Positions 27,532 through 36,128 of a DNA stretch of 64,000 bases are shown one piece after another. The stretch covers positions 85,760 through 149,759 of the forward strand of contig JAGXSD010000030.1 in the NCBI GenBank assembly GCA_018333955.1. Reading direction: 5' to 3'. The notes beneath the pieces were generated by a model. That model was not told where the DNA came from, ran no database searches, and saw only the letters and a program-made list of their open reading frames with translations. The position numbers were made by a program, and so were the translations under genes. This stretch comes from Erysipelotrichia bacterium (lineage in GTDB: Bacteria > Bacillota_I > Bacilli_A > Erysipelotrichales > Erysipelotrichaceae). Each line of letters starts with the position of its first letter. The first letter of the stretch is position 1.

Positions 27532-27563
27532 AAAAAGCTCCTACGTTAATGTTCGTAGGAGCT
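27532..27563 (-). promoter_or_regulatory. Hairpin sequestering the comFA ribosome site, terminator-like
   Basis: On the minus strand AGCTCCTACG (27554-27563), an 8-nt loop, CGTAGGAGCT (27536-27545) and TTTTT abut the comFA ATG. The 10-bp perfect stem includes the only Shine-Dalgarno-like GGAG of comFA, and the loop contains the stop codon of the HAD gene upstream. It looks like an intrinsic terminator that doubles as a translation lock. Confidence 0.75.
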
Positions 27564-28130
27564 GTATTTTTTCCTGAAATCCCAAGGTTTTATTTCTGAG
27601 CCCTTTACAATAAAGGCTTCCTTCGCATGAATGGCCATCGGGGTATCAGAATAAGAATCTGAATAGAAAGCCTCAATGTCATCAAGTGAAAATTCTTTCG
27701 CAAATCGAATTGGTTTCTCTGGTCCATAGCAGTTTTCACTTAAATGATGGCCAGTGGTTAAATCAATATTTGATGCGATAAGATGCACGTTCAGATGCTT
27801 ACATATAGGATCTAGTAGAAATGAAGGTGAAGCAGAGATAATAACATCTTCTGTGGTCTTTTGATTTAAATACCATGGTTGTATATCTTGTATTCTATCT
27901 TTCCAAAACAACCTCACTTCTTCATCAAGATGATCAATCATGAGTAATGCCTCATACATGACATTCTTCATTTGTGTTTTACTGCTTTGTTTTAAGACAT
28001 ATTTTAATGCCGCAACCATCATCTTTGGTGTATGTACGATGAGTTTTGGATGCTTTCTAAAAAGAAAGCGAAAGAATGCTTGGGTACTATCATAGGGAAT
28101 GATGGTCTTATCAAAATCGTACACATTCAT
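27546..28130 (-). CDS. HAD-superfamily (IB type) phosphatase
   Basis: 194 aa. The N-terminal nucleophile motif DFDKTIIPYDST (DxDxT) and IISASPSFLL (motif II) are clear; motif III falls around AFYSDSYSDTPM. The family includes phosphoserine phosphatase-like and lipid-phosphate phosphatases; the substrate cannot be predicted. The start lies 1 bp after the htpG stop codon and lacks its own ribosome site, suggesting translational coupling. Confidence 0.8.
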   Translation of the reverse strand: MNVYDFDKTIIPYDSTQAFFRFLFRKHPKLIVHTPKMMVAALKYVLKQSSKTQMKNVMYEALLMIDHLDEEVRLFWKDRIQDIQPWYLNQKTTEDVIISASPSFLLDPICKHLNVHLIASNIDLTTGHHLSENCYGPEKPIRFAKEFSLDDIEAFYSDSYSDTPMAIHAKEAFIVKGSEIKPWDFRKKYSSYEH

Positions 28131-28131
28131 A

Positions 28132-29994
28132 TTAGCGTACTTGAGTCAGAAGGTTGGAGAGTTTTAGTGCAAATCCAACTGGATCTTCAATACTTAATCC
28201 TTCAATTAAGCATGCTTGATCATATAAAACAGATGCGACATCATCTAGTAAATCAGAATGTGACTCATGAAGTGATGTGAGGGTTTGAAGCAGAGGGTGT
28301 TCTGGATTGAGTTCAAGAATACGTTTTGCCTTAATGTTTTGATCTTTCGCATCAGGCATTTGAGATAAGACTTTTTCCATTTCAAAGGAAACCCCTTCGG
28401 TGGAGACTAAGCATACTGGATGTGTCTTGAGTCGAGTTGATAAGCGTACATCTTCAACCTTGTCTTTAAGTTTCTCTTTTAGTGCTTCAAGAACATCTTT
28501 AGATTTCTCTGAAGCCTCTTTAATCGCTTCTTTCTCCTCGTCATCATTAAGATCTAAATCTCCTTGATTAATAGACTTAAATGGTTTCTCTTGATAATCA
28601 CGTACCATTTGAAGCACAAACTCATCAATATCATCCACAAGATATAAGATTTCATATCCTTTATCTTTGACTCGTTCACTCGCAGGTAAGCGATCTGCTT
28701 GATCGACTGATTTTGCGGATACAAAGTAGATTTCTTTTTGATCATCCTTCATTCGAGTAACATACTCAGCTAAGGTCACAAATTTCTTTTCATAAGATGA
28801 ATAGAAGAGAATTAAATCCATTAGGAGTTCTTTATTCATGCCATAGCTTTGGTAAAGTCCATACTTGAGTTGGTTACCAAATGCTTGGTAAAACTCTTCA
28901 TACGTCGCACGATCTGACGTTAATAAACTTACTAATTCACTCTTAATCTTCTTCTCAATTCTTTGCGCAATACTCTTGAGTTGACGATCTTGTTGGAGTA
29001 TTTCCCTGGAAATGTTTAAGTTTAAATCAGGAGAATCCACAAGGCCTCTCACAAATCTAAAGTGATCCCCTAATAGATCTTTAGCTTTATCCATGATAAA
29101 GACACCTTTAGAGTACAACTGAAGTCCTTTTTCAAACTCATTGGAGTAGAAGTTAAAAGGAGCCTTTTTAGGAATAAAGAGTAAGGATGTGAACGAAAGA
29201 TTTCCCTCCACATTCATATGAATTACCTTTGCGGGATCTTCAAAATCATAAAACTTATCTTTATAGAATGCTGTATATTCCTCTTGAGTCACATCAGACT
29301 TACTACGTTTCCATAGTGGAATCATCGAGTTAAGTGTTTCAAGTTCATCACTATCTTCTTTTTTCATCATAATTGGATAGCGAATGTAATCAGAATATTG
29401 CTTCACTAATGATTTAATAGAAAATGTTTCTAGGAAATGATCGAAATCCTCTTCATCAGCGTTTTCCTTAATATGACATGTGATGATGGTCCCAACATCA
29501 TCCTTATCTGCTTCATCCACAAAATATCCATCCACGCCACTTGATTCGAATAGATACGCTGAGGAAGCATTAATCTTTCTAGACACAACACTCACTTTAT
29601 CAGACACCATAAAGGCTGAGTAAAACCCAACTCCGAATTGTCCAATAATATCCACATCACTTACTCCCTTTTCAAGGGCTTGTTTGAATGCAAGAGATCC
29701 AGACTTCGCAATCGTTCCTAGGTTCTCTTCCATTTCATTAAGATCCATCCCAATCCCATTATCTTTAATGGTGATGGTTCTTGCTTCTTTATCCACACTC
29801 ACTTCAATACGAAGATTTGTGCGATCGATTTGAATAGATTCATCCTCTAAGGATGCGAAATAGAGCTTATCACATGCATCACTTGCATTAGAGATAAGTT
29901 CTCTTAAAAAGATGTCTTTGTTGGTATAAATTGAGTTAATCATCAAATCCAACAAGCGTTGAGATTCTGCTTTAAAGGGCTTATTGATTGCCAT
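28132..29994 (-). CDS. htpG: Hsp90-family chaperone HtpG
   Basis: 620 aa from the ATG at 29994, which has AGGAGG 4 nt upstream; an in-frame start at 30018 would lie inside the CIRCE element. The GHKL ATPase domain shows LRELISNASDACDKL, DNGIGM, and GQFGVGFYSAFMV; the middle and dimerisation domains follow. Cytosolic ATP-dependent chaperone. The CIRCE element just upstream puts it under HrcA control. Confidence 0.96.
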   Translation of the reverse strand: MAINKPFKAESQRLLDLMINSIYTNKDIFLRELISNASDACDKLYFASLEDESIQIDRTNLRIEVSVDKEARTITIKDNGIGMDLNEMEENLGTIAKSGSLAFKQALEKGVSDVDIIGQFGVGFYSAFMVSDKVSVVSRKINASSAYLFESSGVDGYFVDEADKDDVGTIITCHIKENADEEDFDHFLETFSIKSLVKQYSDYIRYPIMMKKEDSDELETLNSMIPLWKRSKSDVTQEEYTAFYKDKFYDFEDPAKVIHMNVEGNLSFTSLLFIPKKAPFNFYSNEFEKGLQLYSKGVFIMDKAKDLLGDHFRFVRGLVDSPDLNLNISREILQQDRQLKSIAQRIEKKIKSELVSLLTSDRATYEEFYQAFGNQLKYGLYQSYGMNKELLMDLILFYSSYEKKFVTLAEYVTRMKDDQKEIYFVSAKSVDQADRLPASERVKDKGYEILYLVDDIDEFVLQMVRDYQEKPFKSINQGDLDLNDDEEKEAIKEASEKSKDVLEALKEKLKDKVEDVRLSTRLKTHPVCLVSTEGVSFEMEKVLSQMPDAKDQNIKAKRILELNPEHPLLQTLTSLHESHSDLLDDVASVLYDQACLIEGLSIEDPVGFALKLSNLLTQVR

Positions 29995-30007
29995 ATAACC
30001 TCCTATT

Positions 30008-30050
30008 TTAGCACTCACTTATTATAAGTGCTAAATTGGGGGTTTGTCAA
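30008..30050 (-). promoter_or_regulatory. CIRCE element and promoter of htpG
   Basis: The + strand has TTAGCACTC (30008-30016), a 9-nt spacer, and AAGTGCTAA (30026-30034). This differs from the CIRCE inverted repeat at one base. Minus-strand -10 TATAAT (30021-30026) falls inside it, with -35 TTGACA at 30045-30050 and an 18-nt spacer. HrcA binding would block the promoter. Confidence 0.9.
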
Positions 30051-30118
30051 TGTATGAAGTTTAAATGATGAATCTAAAACATTCACAATATAAGATTTGA
30101 CTCATTTTTTTCAATAAT

Positions 30119-30143
30119 ATAACGCATCCTTGAGATGCGTTAT
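30119..30143 (-). terminator. Hairpin after the LTA-synthase-like gene
   Basis: TAACGCATC, short loop, GATGCGTTA. The T tail is interrupted (ATATTATT), so termination strength is uncertain. Confidence 0.55.
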
Positions 30144-30158
30144 TAGGTGTTAAATAAA

Positions 30159-32057
30159 CTATTGTTTAATCATAATGAGTTCATTATTATCAGAGCGTAT
30201 CGCAAATTCAATTTTATACTCACCCTCATAACTACCTTCAAACATCATTAAGGTATCACTTATCACTAAAGTGTTATATGCCTTACCATTAATCATAACT
30301 ACATGACTTGGCAAGAAGTTTTGACCTTCTAGAATAACGTGTTCAGTGGTAAAGCGAATACTATTGATTCTTGGATGACTTAATCCAAGATTCATCACCA
30401 TCGGTTGAAACACAGGATCCATGGACACTTTATTGCCCATAATCCAATCGTAATGAACCCAATGAGCTAACTCTTTATCATAAGGAGAAACTTGTTGGAG
30501 TTGATGAATTAAGGTACCTGGTTGTTGAAGCAGAGATAATGCTCGTGCTCCTAGTTGAGAAAGTTCAAGATTCTCTTTCACAATCTTTGTTTCAAAGTTA
30601 GTCACAATGACATAATCCGTCAAATACTCTTGATTTGAATCTAAATCAAATTCTATTCCTGGTAAGTGATCACCATATAATACAAGCATAATTGGTTCAT
30701 CATGTGACTGAACCCACGCATTAAGTACCGCAATCATTTGATCCATTTCATGCAATTGATTCAAGAAAAAATTGATTTGATTCATATTCTTTTCATCTGA
30801 AGATGGAACATATTCAATCATCCAATCATTTAATGGATCATGAGGATATTCTCCATGCCCTTGAACTGAGACCGCAAATATGAAATCTTTCACACTTGAT
30901 TTTGACATAGCCTCTTGAATGTAAGGAATAAGGTGAATGTCTTTAGCCCAGCCCATTGGAGTTGTACTCACATCTTTCATGGTTTCCAAACTCACGAAAT
31001 GATTGAATCCTAAGTTTTTGTACACCACATGACGAGCATAGAAGTTCGCGACATGGTTATGGATAGCTGTTGTTGAATAACTAAGTTGATTAAAGTAAGA
31101 GACTAATGAAGGTAATGTTTGATCTCTTAAGACAGTTTTATAAGGATATTCTCCAACCCCAAAATAAGCTAGTTTCATCGATGTTAAGAACTCGAACTCG
31201 CTGTTTGCGGTTCCTCCACCAATAGTAGGCACTAATAACTGACCTGAACTATATTGTTGTTTGAGTTGAGTGAATGTTGGAATAGGATTTGTTGTTAAGT
31301 TGAGGTGCGATAGTCTAGTCACATCAAAGAATGATTCAAGTTGCACCACAATAACATTCGCATCTTTCGCATAAGTTGAATCTACTTTAATATTTTCTAG
31401 CATTTTGAGTAAAGCTTCTTCATCAAATCCACTAGGTTTCTTAACCCCTTTAGATATCACACTTCTTACAAATGAATATGCAAACCCAAACTCATCATAT
31501 GTTGTTTTTAAGTTACCATCAGTTTCATCAAATCGTGCCACTGACAAGGAGATATTAGGTATCGATAACACTAAACCTAGCACAATTCCAAATCTCACAA
31601 AACCCATTTTAATGAGTCGTTGTTGCGGTTTAGTCTTCACAAAAAACACAACTAAAGCAACAAGCACTAAAATACTTGCGCCAATCACAAGCATAATTTG
31701 TGTTGGTCTAAGATAGAGTGGCATGATAGTAGCAATATTTGATATAAATTGAACATCATCTAAGGTTAAAGGAGTCATTCTAAAGGTACGAATCACCATA
31801 TTGATGATACCTAAGGCAATCCATATCCCAGATACAAGGGTTAATGTATATTTTTGTCTTTTAGTAAAGAAGACTAATGTAAGCGATAACGCAACTAAAC
31901 AAGCATTATAAAAGAACACCATTGGGTTTTGGAGTGTAAACTGAATCATCCCAAGCATTGAACGACGGTTAAGTAACTCTATGAGAAGCACTAATCCCAC
32001 AGAGATCATCATCCAACCTGTAAAAGATATTAACTTTTTAGTGGATAAGTTCTTCAT
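30159..32057 (-). CDS. LTA-synthase/sulfatase-like membrane phosphoglycerol transferase
   Basis: 632 aa from the ATG at 32057 (MKNLSTKKLISF), chosen because the first membrane segment starts there. About five N-terminal membrane spans (to about residue 170) precede an extracellular alkaline-phosphatase-fold domain with VVQLESFFDV, the nucleophile threonine in GGGTANSEFE, and LVLYGDHLPG for metal binding. This matches the LtaS/MdoB family that polymerises or transfers phosphoglycerol. The last about 90 residues (from SHPRINSIRF) form an extra beta-rich, IPT/TIG-like module not found in typical LtaS. There is no ribosome site; an extended -10 lies 8 nt upstream. Confidence 0.8.
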   Translation of the reverse strand: MKNLSTKKLISFTGWMMISVGLVLLIELLNRRSMLGMIQFTLQNPMVFFYNACLVALSLTLVFFTKRQKYTLTLVSGIWIALGIINMVIRTFRMTPLTLDDVQFISNIATIMPLYLRPTQIMLVIGASILVLVALVVFFVKTKPQQRLIKMGFVRFGIVLGLVLSIPNISLSVARFDETDGNLKTTYDEFGFAYSFVRSVISKGVKKPSGFDEEALLKMLENIKVDSTYAKDANVIVVQLESFFDVTRLSHLNLTTNPIPTFTQLKQQYSSGQLLVPTIGGGTANSEFEFLTSMKLAYFGVGEYPYKTVLRDQTLPSLVSYFNQLSYSTTAIHNHVANFYARHVVYKNLGFNHFVSLETMKDVSTTPMGWAKDIHLIPYIQEAMSKSSVKDFIFAVSVQGHGEYPHDPLNDWMIEYVPSSDEKNMNQINFFLNQLHEMDQMIAVLNAWVQSHDEPIMLVLYGDHLPGIEFDLDSNQEYLTDYVIVTNFETKIVKENLELSQLGARALSLLQQPGTLIHQLQQVSPYDKELAHWVHYDWIMGNKVSMDPVFQPMVMNLGLSHPRINSIRFTTEHVILEGQNFLPSHVVMINGKAYNTLVISDTLMMFEGSYEGEYKIEFAIRSDNNELIMIKQ

Positions 32058-32065
32058 AATGATGC

Positions 32066-32074
32066 ATATTAGCA
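32066..32074 (-). promoter_or_regulatory. Extended -10 box, probable leaderless start
   Basis: Minus strand TGCTAATAT ends 8 nt before the ATG at 32057. No Shine-Dalgarno sequence lies between them. Confidence 0.5.
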
Positions 32075-32210
32075 CTATCATCACATCTTTGCAACACAAA
32101 GTAGCCAATATACATGAAGTTCACACTAAGTTACATAATATTAAGCAAAACTCCCCTAAATAGTGGTTATATTTGAACATTTTCTTGTTTAAAAGAAAAT
32201 CAAACAATAT

Positions 32211-32234
32211 AAAAGCGGCCTTTATAGACCGCTA
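32211..32234 (-). terminator. Terminator of the DegV gene
   Basis: Minus strand AGCGGTC, loop TATAAA, GGCCGCT, then TTTTAT, just after the stop at 32243. Confidence 0.8.
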
Positions 32235-32242
32235 TTAATTAA

Positions 32243-33097
32243 TTAAAGAACTAATGAAGATTGAATACTTACTGCTCTTAATCCAGCATGTGCAGTTAAG
32301 GTAGCAGGAAGATCAATGATATCTACATCGACAGGTCCAAAACGCTCAACTAAAGCTGATTTTAAACGTAATGCGATATCTTGAGCTTCACACTCACAAA
32401 TCACGAATTTTGTAACTCCAACCGCAACACCTTTCTCCGCAAAGTCATCAATGACCATTTTGAAGATACCTGCTTCAGTACGGGAAGTTCCTGCTTTGTC
32501 GAAGGTTTTTCCTTTATTTCTTAAAACAGCTAATGTTCTAAGTTTTAGAAGTGTCGCAACAGTCTTTAATGCTGGAGAAACACGTCCACCACGAACAAGT
32601 TGATCTAAGTTTTCAGGAATTAAGAATACTTGAGTCATATCAATCACAGTTTGTGCCATGGATAAGATTTCTTCTTTTGTTTTGCCTTCTTTAACCATGC
32701 TTGCTGCCTTAAAGACGATATCACGAAGTGGTCCCGCAAGTGTGAAAGTATCGACTAAAGTCACATTAGTCATATCATTATCCATCATTGCTAAGTGGAA
32801 GCCTTGGTAAGTTCCAGAAAGGTTTGAAGATAAGGAGAAAATAATCACATCATCCCATCCTTCACCTTTCCAACGTTTCATAAGATCATTCACATATCCT
32901 AAGTTTGGTTGTGAAGTTTTAGGTGCTGCTTTTTGTTTGAGTTTCTCACGAAGTTCTGCACCTGTCATATCGAGTTGATCACGATAGACTTTGCCTTCAA
33001 GTTCTACTGAAAGAGGTACTATTTCAATACCATGTTGTTTCGCTACTTCTAAATCAATTGATGCAGATGAATCTGTCACAATTAGAATTTTTGACAT
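32243..33097 (-). CDS. DegV-family fatty-acid-binding protein
   Basis: 284 aa. DegV hallmarks: KILIVTDSSASID at the N-terminus, IVPLSVELEGKVYRD, the loop KTSQPN, FSLSSNLSGTYQG, and RGGRVSP. DegV/FakB proteins bind fatty acids for phosphorylation by FakA. GGAGGAG precedes the ATG, and a TATAAT box lies at about 33129-33134. Monocistronic. Confidence 0.92.
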   Translation of the reverse strand: MSKILIVTDSSASIDLEVAKQHGIEIVPLSVELEGKVYRDQLDMTGAELREKLKQKAAPKTSQPNLGYVNDLMKRWKGEGWDDVIIFSLSSNLSGTYQGFHLAMMDNDMTNVTLVDTFTLAGPLRDIVFKAASMVKEGKTKEEILSMAQTVIDMTQVFLIPENLDQLVRGGRVSPALKTVATLLKLRTLAVLRNKGKTFDKAGTSRTEAGIFKMVIDDFAEKGVAVGVTKFVICECEAQDIALRLKSALVERFGPVDVDIIDLPATLTAHAGLRAVSIQSSLVL

Positions 33098-33258
33098 AAA
33101 ATCTCCTCCTATTAGGGTATGATGCCATTATACGTAAGTGATGGTTTGAATGTCAAACCTAATTATTTAGAGCACTAGGTATTTCACACCTTTTTCATTG
33201 ATATTATTATTAATAATCATATTTACATCATAATGTGAATTTCGATTTCATATAGATT

Positions 33259-33267
33259 TGGTATACT
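33259..33267 (+). promoter_or_regulatory. Extended -10 box directly before yigZ-like gene, leaderless type
   Basis: TGGTATACT ends 6 nt before the ATG at 33274 (intervening ATTCCT), too close for an untranslated leader or ribosome site. Confidence 0.6.
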
Positions 33268-33273
33268 ATTCCT

Positions 33274-33870
33274 ATGAACAAAGTTATTTCGATCGCTTCA
33301 TCTTCTTCAATCATTAAAAAATCAACCTTCATTGGGTTTGTTTATCCTTGTGGAAGTAAAGATGAATGCAAAGAGATTGTTTCATCCTTATGGCTTCTTC
33401 ATCCCAAGGCCACTCATATTTGTGTTGCATTTGTAGGCGAACATCATGATGATGTTTGGTTTGATGATGATGGTGAACCTGCTCATAGTGCTGGTAAAGT
33501 GATGTTGAATGTATTATTGAAACAAAACTTAGTTAAAAGCGCAGCCTTTGTCATTCGTTATTATGGTGGGATTCAATTAGGAGTGGGCGGTCTTGTTAAA
33601 GCTTATACGAGTAGTGTCAGTGAAACTCTTAAAGTGGCAAACATCATCCCTATTACAAAAACACCCATCGTCACATTTACTCTATGTTTTGAACATGCTT
33701 TTCCCTTATGGGAAACTTTAAAGCGAAAGAAGATTGGATGTCATGTCCAGGTGAATGAAACTGATTGTAGTTTTAAAATAGAATCATCGCTTAATGATCT
33801 CAATCCATACCTAGCCATGATCTCTTCGCAGTGTCTAAGTGAAGTGGAAGAAAACTGGATAGAAGTATGA
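33274..33870 (+). CDS. YigZ/IMPACT-family protein
   Basis: 198 aa. The UPF0029/IMPACT N-terminal domain reads KKSTFIGFVYPCGSKDE, HPKATHICVAF, DDDGEPAHSAG, and YYGGIQLGVGGLVKAY, followed by a ferredoxin-like C-terminal domain. The family is linked to translation or stress regulation, with no established reaction. No ribosome site lies upstream; the promoter appears to start transcription at the ATG. The fur-type gene follows. Confidence 0.9.
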   Translation: MNKVISIASSSSIIKKSTFIGFVYPCGSKDECKEIVSSLWLLHPKATHICVAFVGEHHDDVWFDDDGEPAHSAGKVMLNVLLKQNLVKSAAFVIRYYGGIQLGVGGLVKAYTSSVSETLKVANIIPITKTPIVTFTLCFEHAFPLWETLKRKKIGCHVQVNETDCSFKIESSLNDLNPYLAMISSQCLSEVEENWIEV

Positions 33871-33886
33871 TATAATTTTGTCACTT

Positions 33887-34336
33887 ATGAATAACGCAAG
33901 AGAACTATTATCACGAGTTAACCTTAAATACACTAAACAGCGTGAAATCATCATTGATGCTTTACGTGATTTAAAAGTGCCTGTTTCAGTAGAACAACTT
34001 GATGATTATTGTCACTCACATCAACTCCCCATCAATTTATCCACCATTTATCGAACTATTGATTCTTTATCTCAAGTTAATCTTATCCATAAGACTTACA
34101 ACTCAATTACTCAAAGTACACTCGTCGAACTTGTTGCTCCAACACATAAACATTATTTAGTGTGTATTGAATGTCATGCCATGATTCCAATCAAAATGTG
34201 TCCAATGCATGATATCTTAGATACCATTGAACATGATTATGCCTTTGAAGTATTTTCTCATCAATTAGAAATTTCTGGTTTATGTGCAAATTGTGCTAAA
34301 CGAAAAGTTCAACCTTCAACAAAACAATCTATTTAA
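33887..34336 (+). CDS. Fur-family metal- or peroxide-responsive regulator
   Basis: 149 aa from the ATG at 33887; a TTG at 33878 could add MSL. The winged helix includes YTKQREIIIDALRD and NLSTIYRTIDSLSQ; the dimerisation domain has CIECHAMIPI and a C-terminal CANC, together a four-Cys structural zinc site. HKHYLVC supplies metal-ligand histidine positions. Fur, PerR or Zur cannot be separated from sequence alone. An extended -10 TGATATAAT (33868-33876) overlaps the stop of the previous gene, so it may have its own almost leaderless transcript. Confidence 0.88.
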   Translation: MNNARELLSRVNLKYTKQREIIIDALRDLKVPVSVEQLDDYCHSHQLPINLSTIYRTIDSLSQVNLIHKTYNSITQSTLVELVAPTHKHYLVCIECHAMIPIKMCPMHDILDTIEHDYAFEVFSHQLEISGLCANCAKRKVQPSTKQSI

Positions 34337-34360
34337 TTCTTAATCTAGAAAAACACTTAA

Positions 34361-34388
34361 AAAGCTCAGTTACCTGAGCTTTGTTTGT
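34361..34388. terminator. Bidirectional terminator between convergent genes
   Basis: AAAGCTCAG (34361-34369), loop TTAC, CTGAGCTTT (34374-34382), with T-rich tails on both strands. Confidence 0.8.
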
Positions 34389-34391
34389 TTA

Positions 34392-35195
34392 TTATAATCG
34401 CCACATTTCTGATAATGGCATAAAAACTAAGGAGTCCGCATTAACTTTGGCTTGGTGACGTTGTGCCTTAACATTGTTTTCAAGTTGAGCTAATAATGGT
34501 TTGTTGGTCATCGTCATCACATACACAGCTTTTTTAAGCAGATACCAAGACACTATCGCATTCGAAATCGTAGAACTACGATCTTCAAGTGAAGGTATGA
34601 CAGTCACCACATGTTCTTTAATGCTTTGAGATAATGCATAACATGCACTCACCGCTTCATCAAGTTTCTTATATACATGATTGTCTAATACTCTTTGAGC
34701 GTTCCCAATCGTCATTTGATCTTGCATCACTTTCTTAATGAGTGACGCATCATACATGGCTGGATCACTGACACATGCCATGACGAAGTTGCGATGATCT
34801 TGAAAAATCGCTTCTGGCTCAGTCAGTGCAAAATAGAATCCTTTAGAAATAAGATAGTCTTCTTTTTTAGTCCCACCAAAGATAAATCCTACCCCTACCT
34901 TCTTACTCGTATCTCCATACACAATATATGGTACTGTAATGGGTCTTTCAGGTAACTTTAAAATATCTTTGTAGCGAATAATCTGATTCGTTACTAAATT
35001 AGGATTCACTCCAAAGGAGTAATCCACCATTAATCTAAAGTTTGGATTAATTTCAAACAATTCTTGGAAATGAGCTACCATAGGATGATCTTCCTCAATC
35101 ATTGTGAGGTAATCTTCCAAGTAGCCATTAAAGGCGCAACGTCCGTTCTCCTTGCGAACGTCTGGAATCTGCAATAAAATCTCCGTGACAGACAT
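34392..35195 (-). CDS. Conserved-looking protein of unknown function
   Basis: 267 aa, no signal or membrane segment. I do not recognise a family. The sequence is mixed alpha/beta with an N-terminal region around GRCAFNGYLEDYLTM, a central VGVGFIFGGTKKEDYLISKG and a helical C-terminal half. GGGGG precedes the ATG at 35195. It lies between convergent Fur-type and co-directional EamA genes, with 22 bp to the latter, so it may be co-transcribed with the exporter. Confidence 0.7.
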   Translation of the reverse strand: MSVTEILLQIPDVRKENGRCAFNGYLEDYLTMIEEDHPMVAHFQELFEINPNFRLMVDYSFGVNPNLVTNQIIRYKDILKLPERPITVPYIVYGDTSKKVGVGFIFGGTKKEDYLISKGFYFALTEPEAIFQDHRNFVMACVSDPAMYDASLIKKVMQDQMTIGNAQRVLDNHVYKKLDEAVSACYALSQSIKEHVVTVIPSLEDRSSTISNAIVSWYLLKKAVYVMTMTNKPLLAQLENNVKAQRHQAKVNADSLVFMPLSEMWRL

Positions 35196-35217
35196 GACTG
35201 GCCCCCTTTCGGATGGG

Positions 35218-36084
35218 TTAAACTCTCTTCTTATTCAATAGTGGTATTGCTTCAAGGAAAAAGACAGATCCTAACAACAAAATCCCACCAATCCATGTTT
35301 GTGTTGGAATCAATAAACTAAACACTAAGGCTGAACCAATAACTCCAAAGATGGCTTCAAAAGTAAGAATAATCGAAGCAACTGAAGACTCTAATGATTT
35401 CTGGCCAAAGGTTTGTAGAAAGAAAGCGACTCCACTGCTGATTAAACCAATATACAACACATAGTATAAACCAGATGATGTGAAATTTGTATTGGTTATT
35501 ACCATAAATGTACTAGAAATAGCCGACATTGTAAACAATTGGATGGTTGTAAGCGATAAACTATCATTAAATCGAGATAATTGGCTGAGTTTTATGATGT
35601 GAACGGCAAAAAAGATAGCTCCCGCAAGCAACCAAATATCACCAACATTCACTGATAAACTTCCTTGAACTGTAATCAAAGCAACCCCAATGAAGGCGGT
35701 AAACGATGTTAAAATAACCCAAATCGAAATCTTGTACTTATACCAGACCGCTCCAATGAGAGGAACAAAGATGACATACATTGCGGTAATAAAGGATGCA
35801 TTCGCAGGGCCAGATAATGCTTGGCCATAGGTTTGACCAACAAATCCAAGAGTTAAGAATACCCCTGCTTTGATGCCTTCCCAGAGCATGGTCTTGTTTT
35901 TCCAAAACTTTCTTTTATATGAGAATAGTAAAAGTAAAAATCCACCGATGAACCCTCTAGCTGCAAGTAAGGCCATAGGGTGCCATCCAGAAATTAGGGC
36001 ACCTTCCACCGCTACAAACCCAAAACCCCATAAAAAGGCGGATAAAAATAGCGATGACTTCGCAAGTTTGATTTCTTGACTCAT
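35218..36084 (-). CDS. EamA/DMT-family metabolite transporter
   Basis: 288 aa from the ATG at 36084, with GGAGG 4 nt upstream; a start at 36114 would lie in the divergent promoter. About ten membrane spans in two EamA repeats: the first begins SSLFLSAFLWGFGFVAVEGAL, the second around GDIWLLAGAIFFAVHII. DMT transporters usually export amino acids or other metabolites. Substrate unknown. Confidence 0.87.
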   Translation of the reverse strand: MSQEIKLAKSSLFLSAFLWGFGFVAVEGALISGWHPMALLAARGFIGGFLLLLFSYKRKFWKNKTMLWEGIKAGVFLTLGFVGQTYGQALSGPANASFITAMYVIFVPLIGAVWYKYKISIWVILTSFTAFIGVALITVQGSLSVNVGDIWLLAGAIFFAVHIIKLSQLSRFNDSLSLTTIQLFTMSAISSTFMVITNTNFTSSGLYYVLYIGLISSGVAFFLQTFGQKSLESSVASIILTFEAIFGVIGSALVFSLLIPTQTWIGGILLLGSVFFLEAIPLLNKKRV

Positions 36085-36128
36085 ACAACCTCCTTTATCT
36101 TGTATAATATTCACTAGGGGAACACTCT

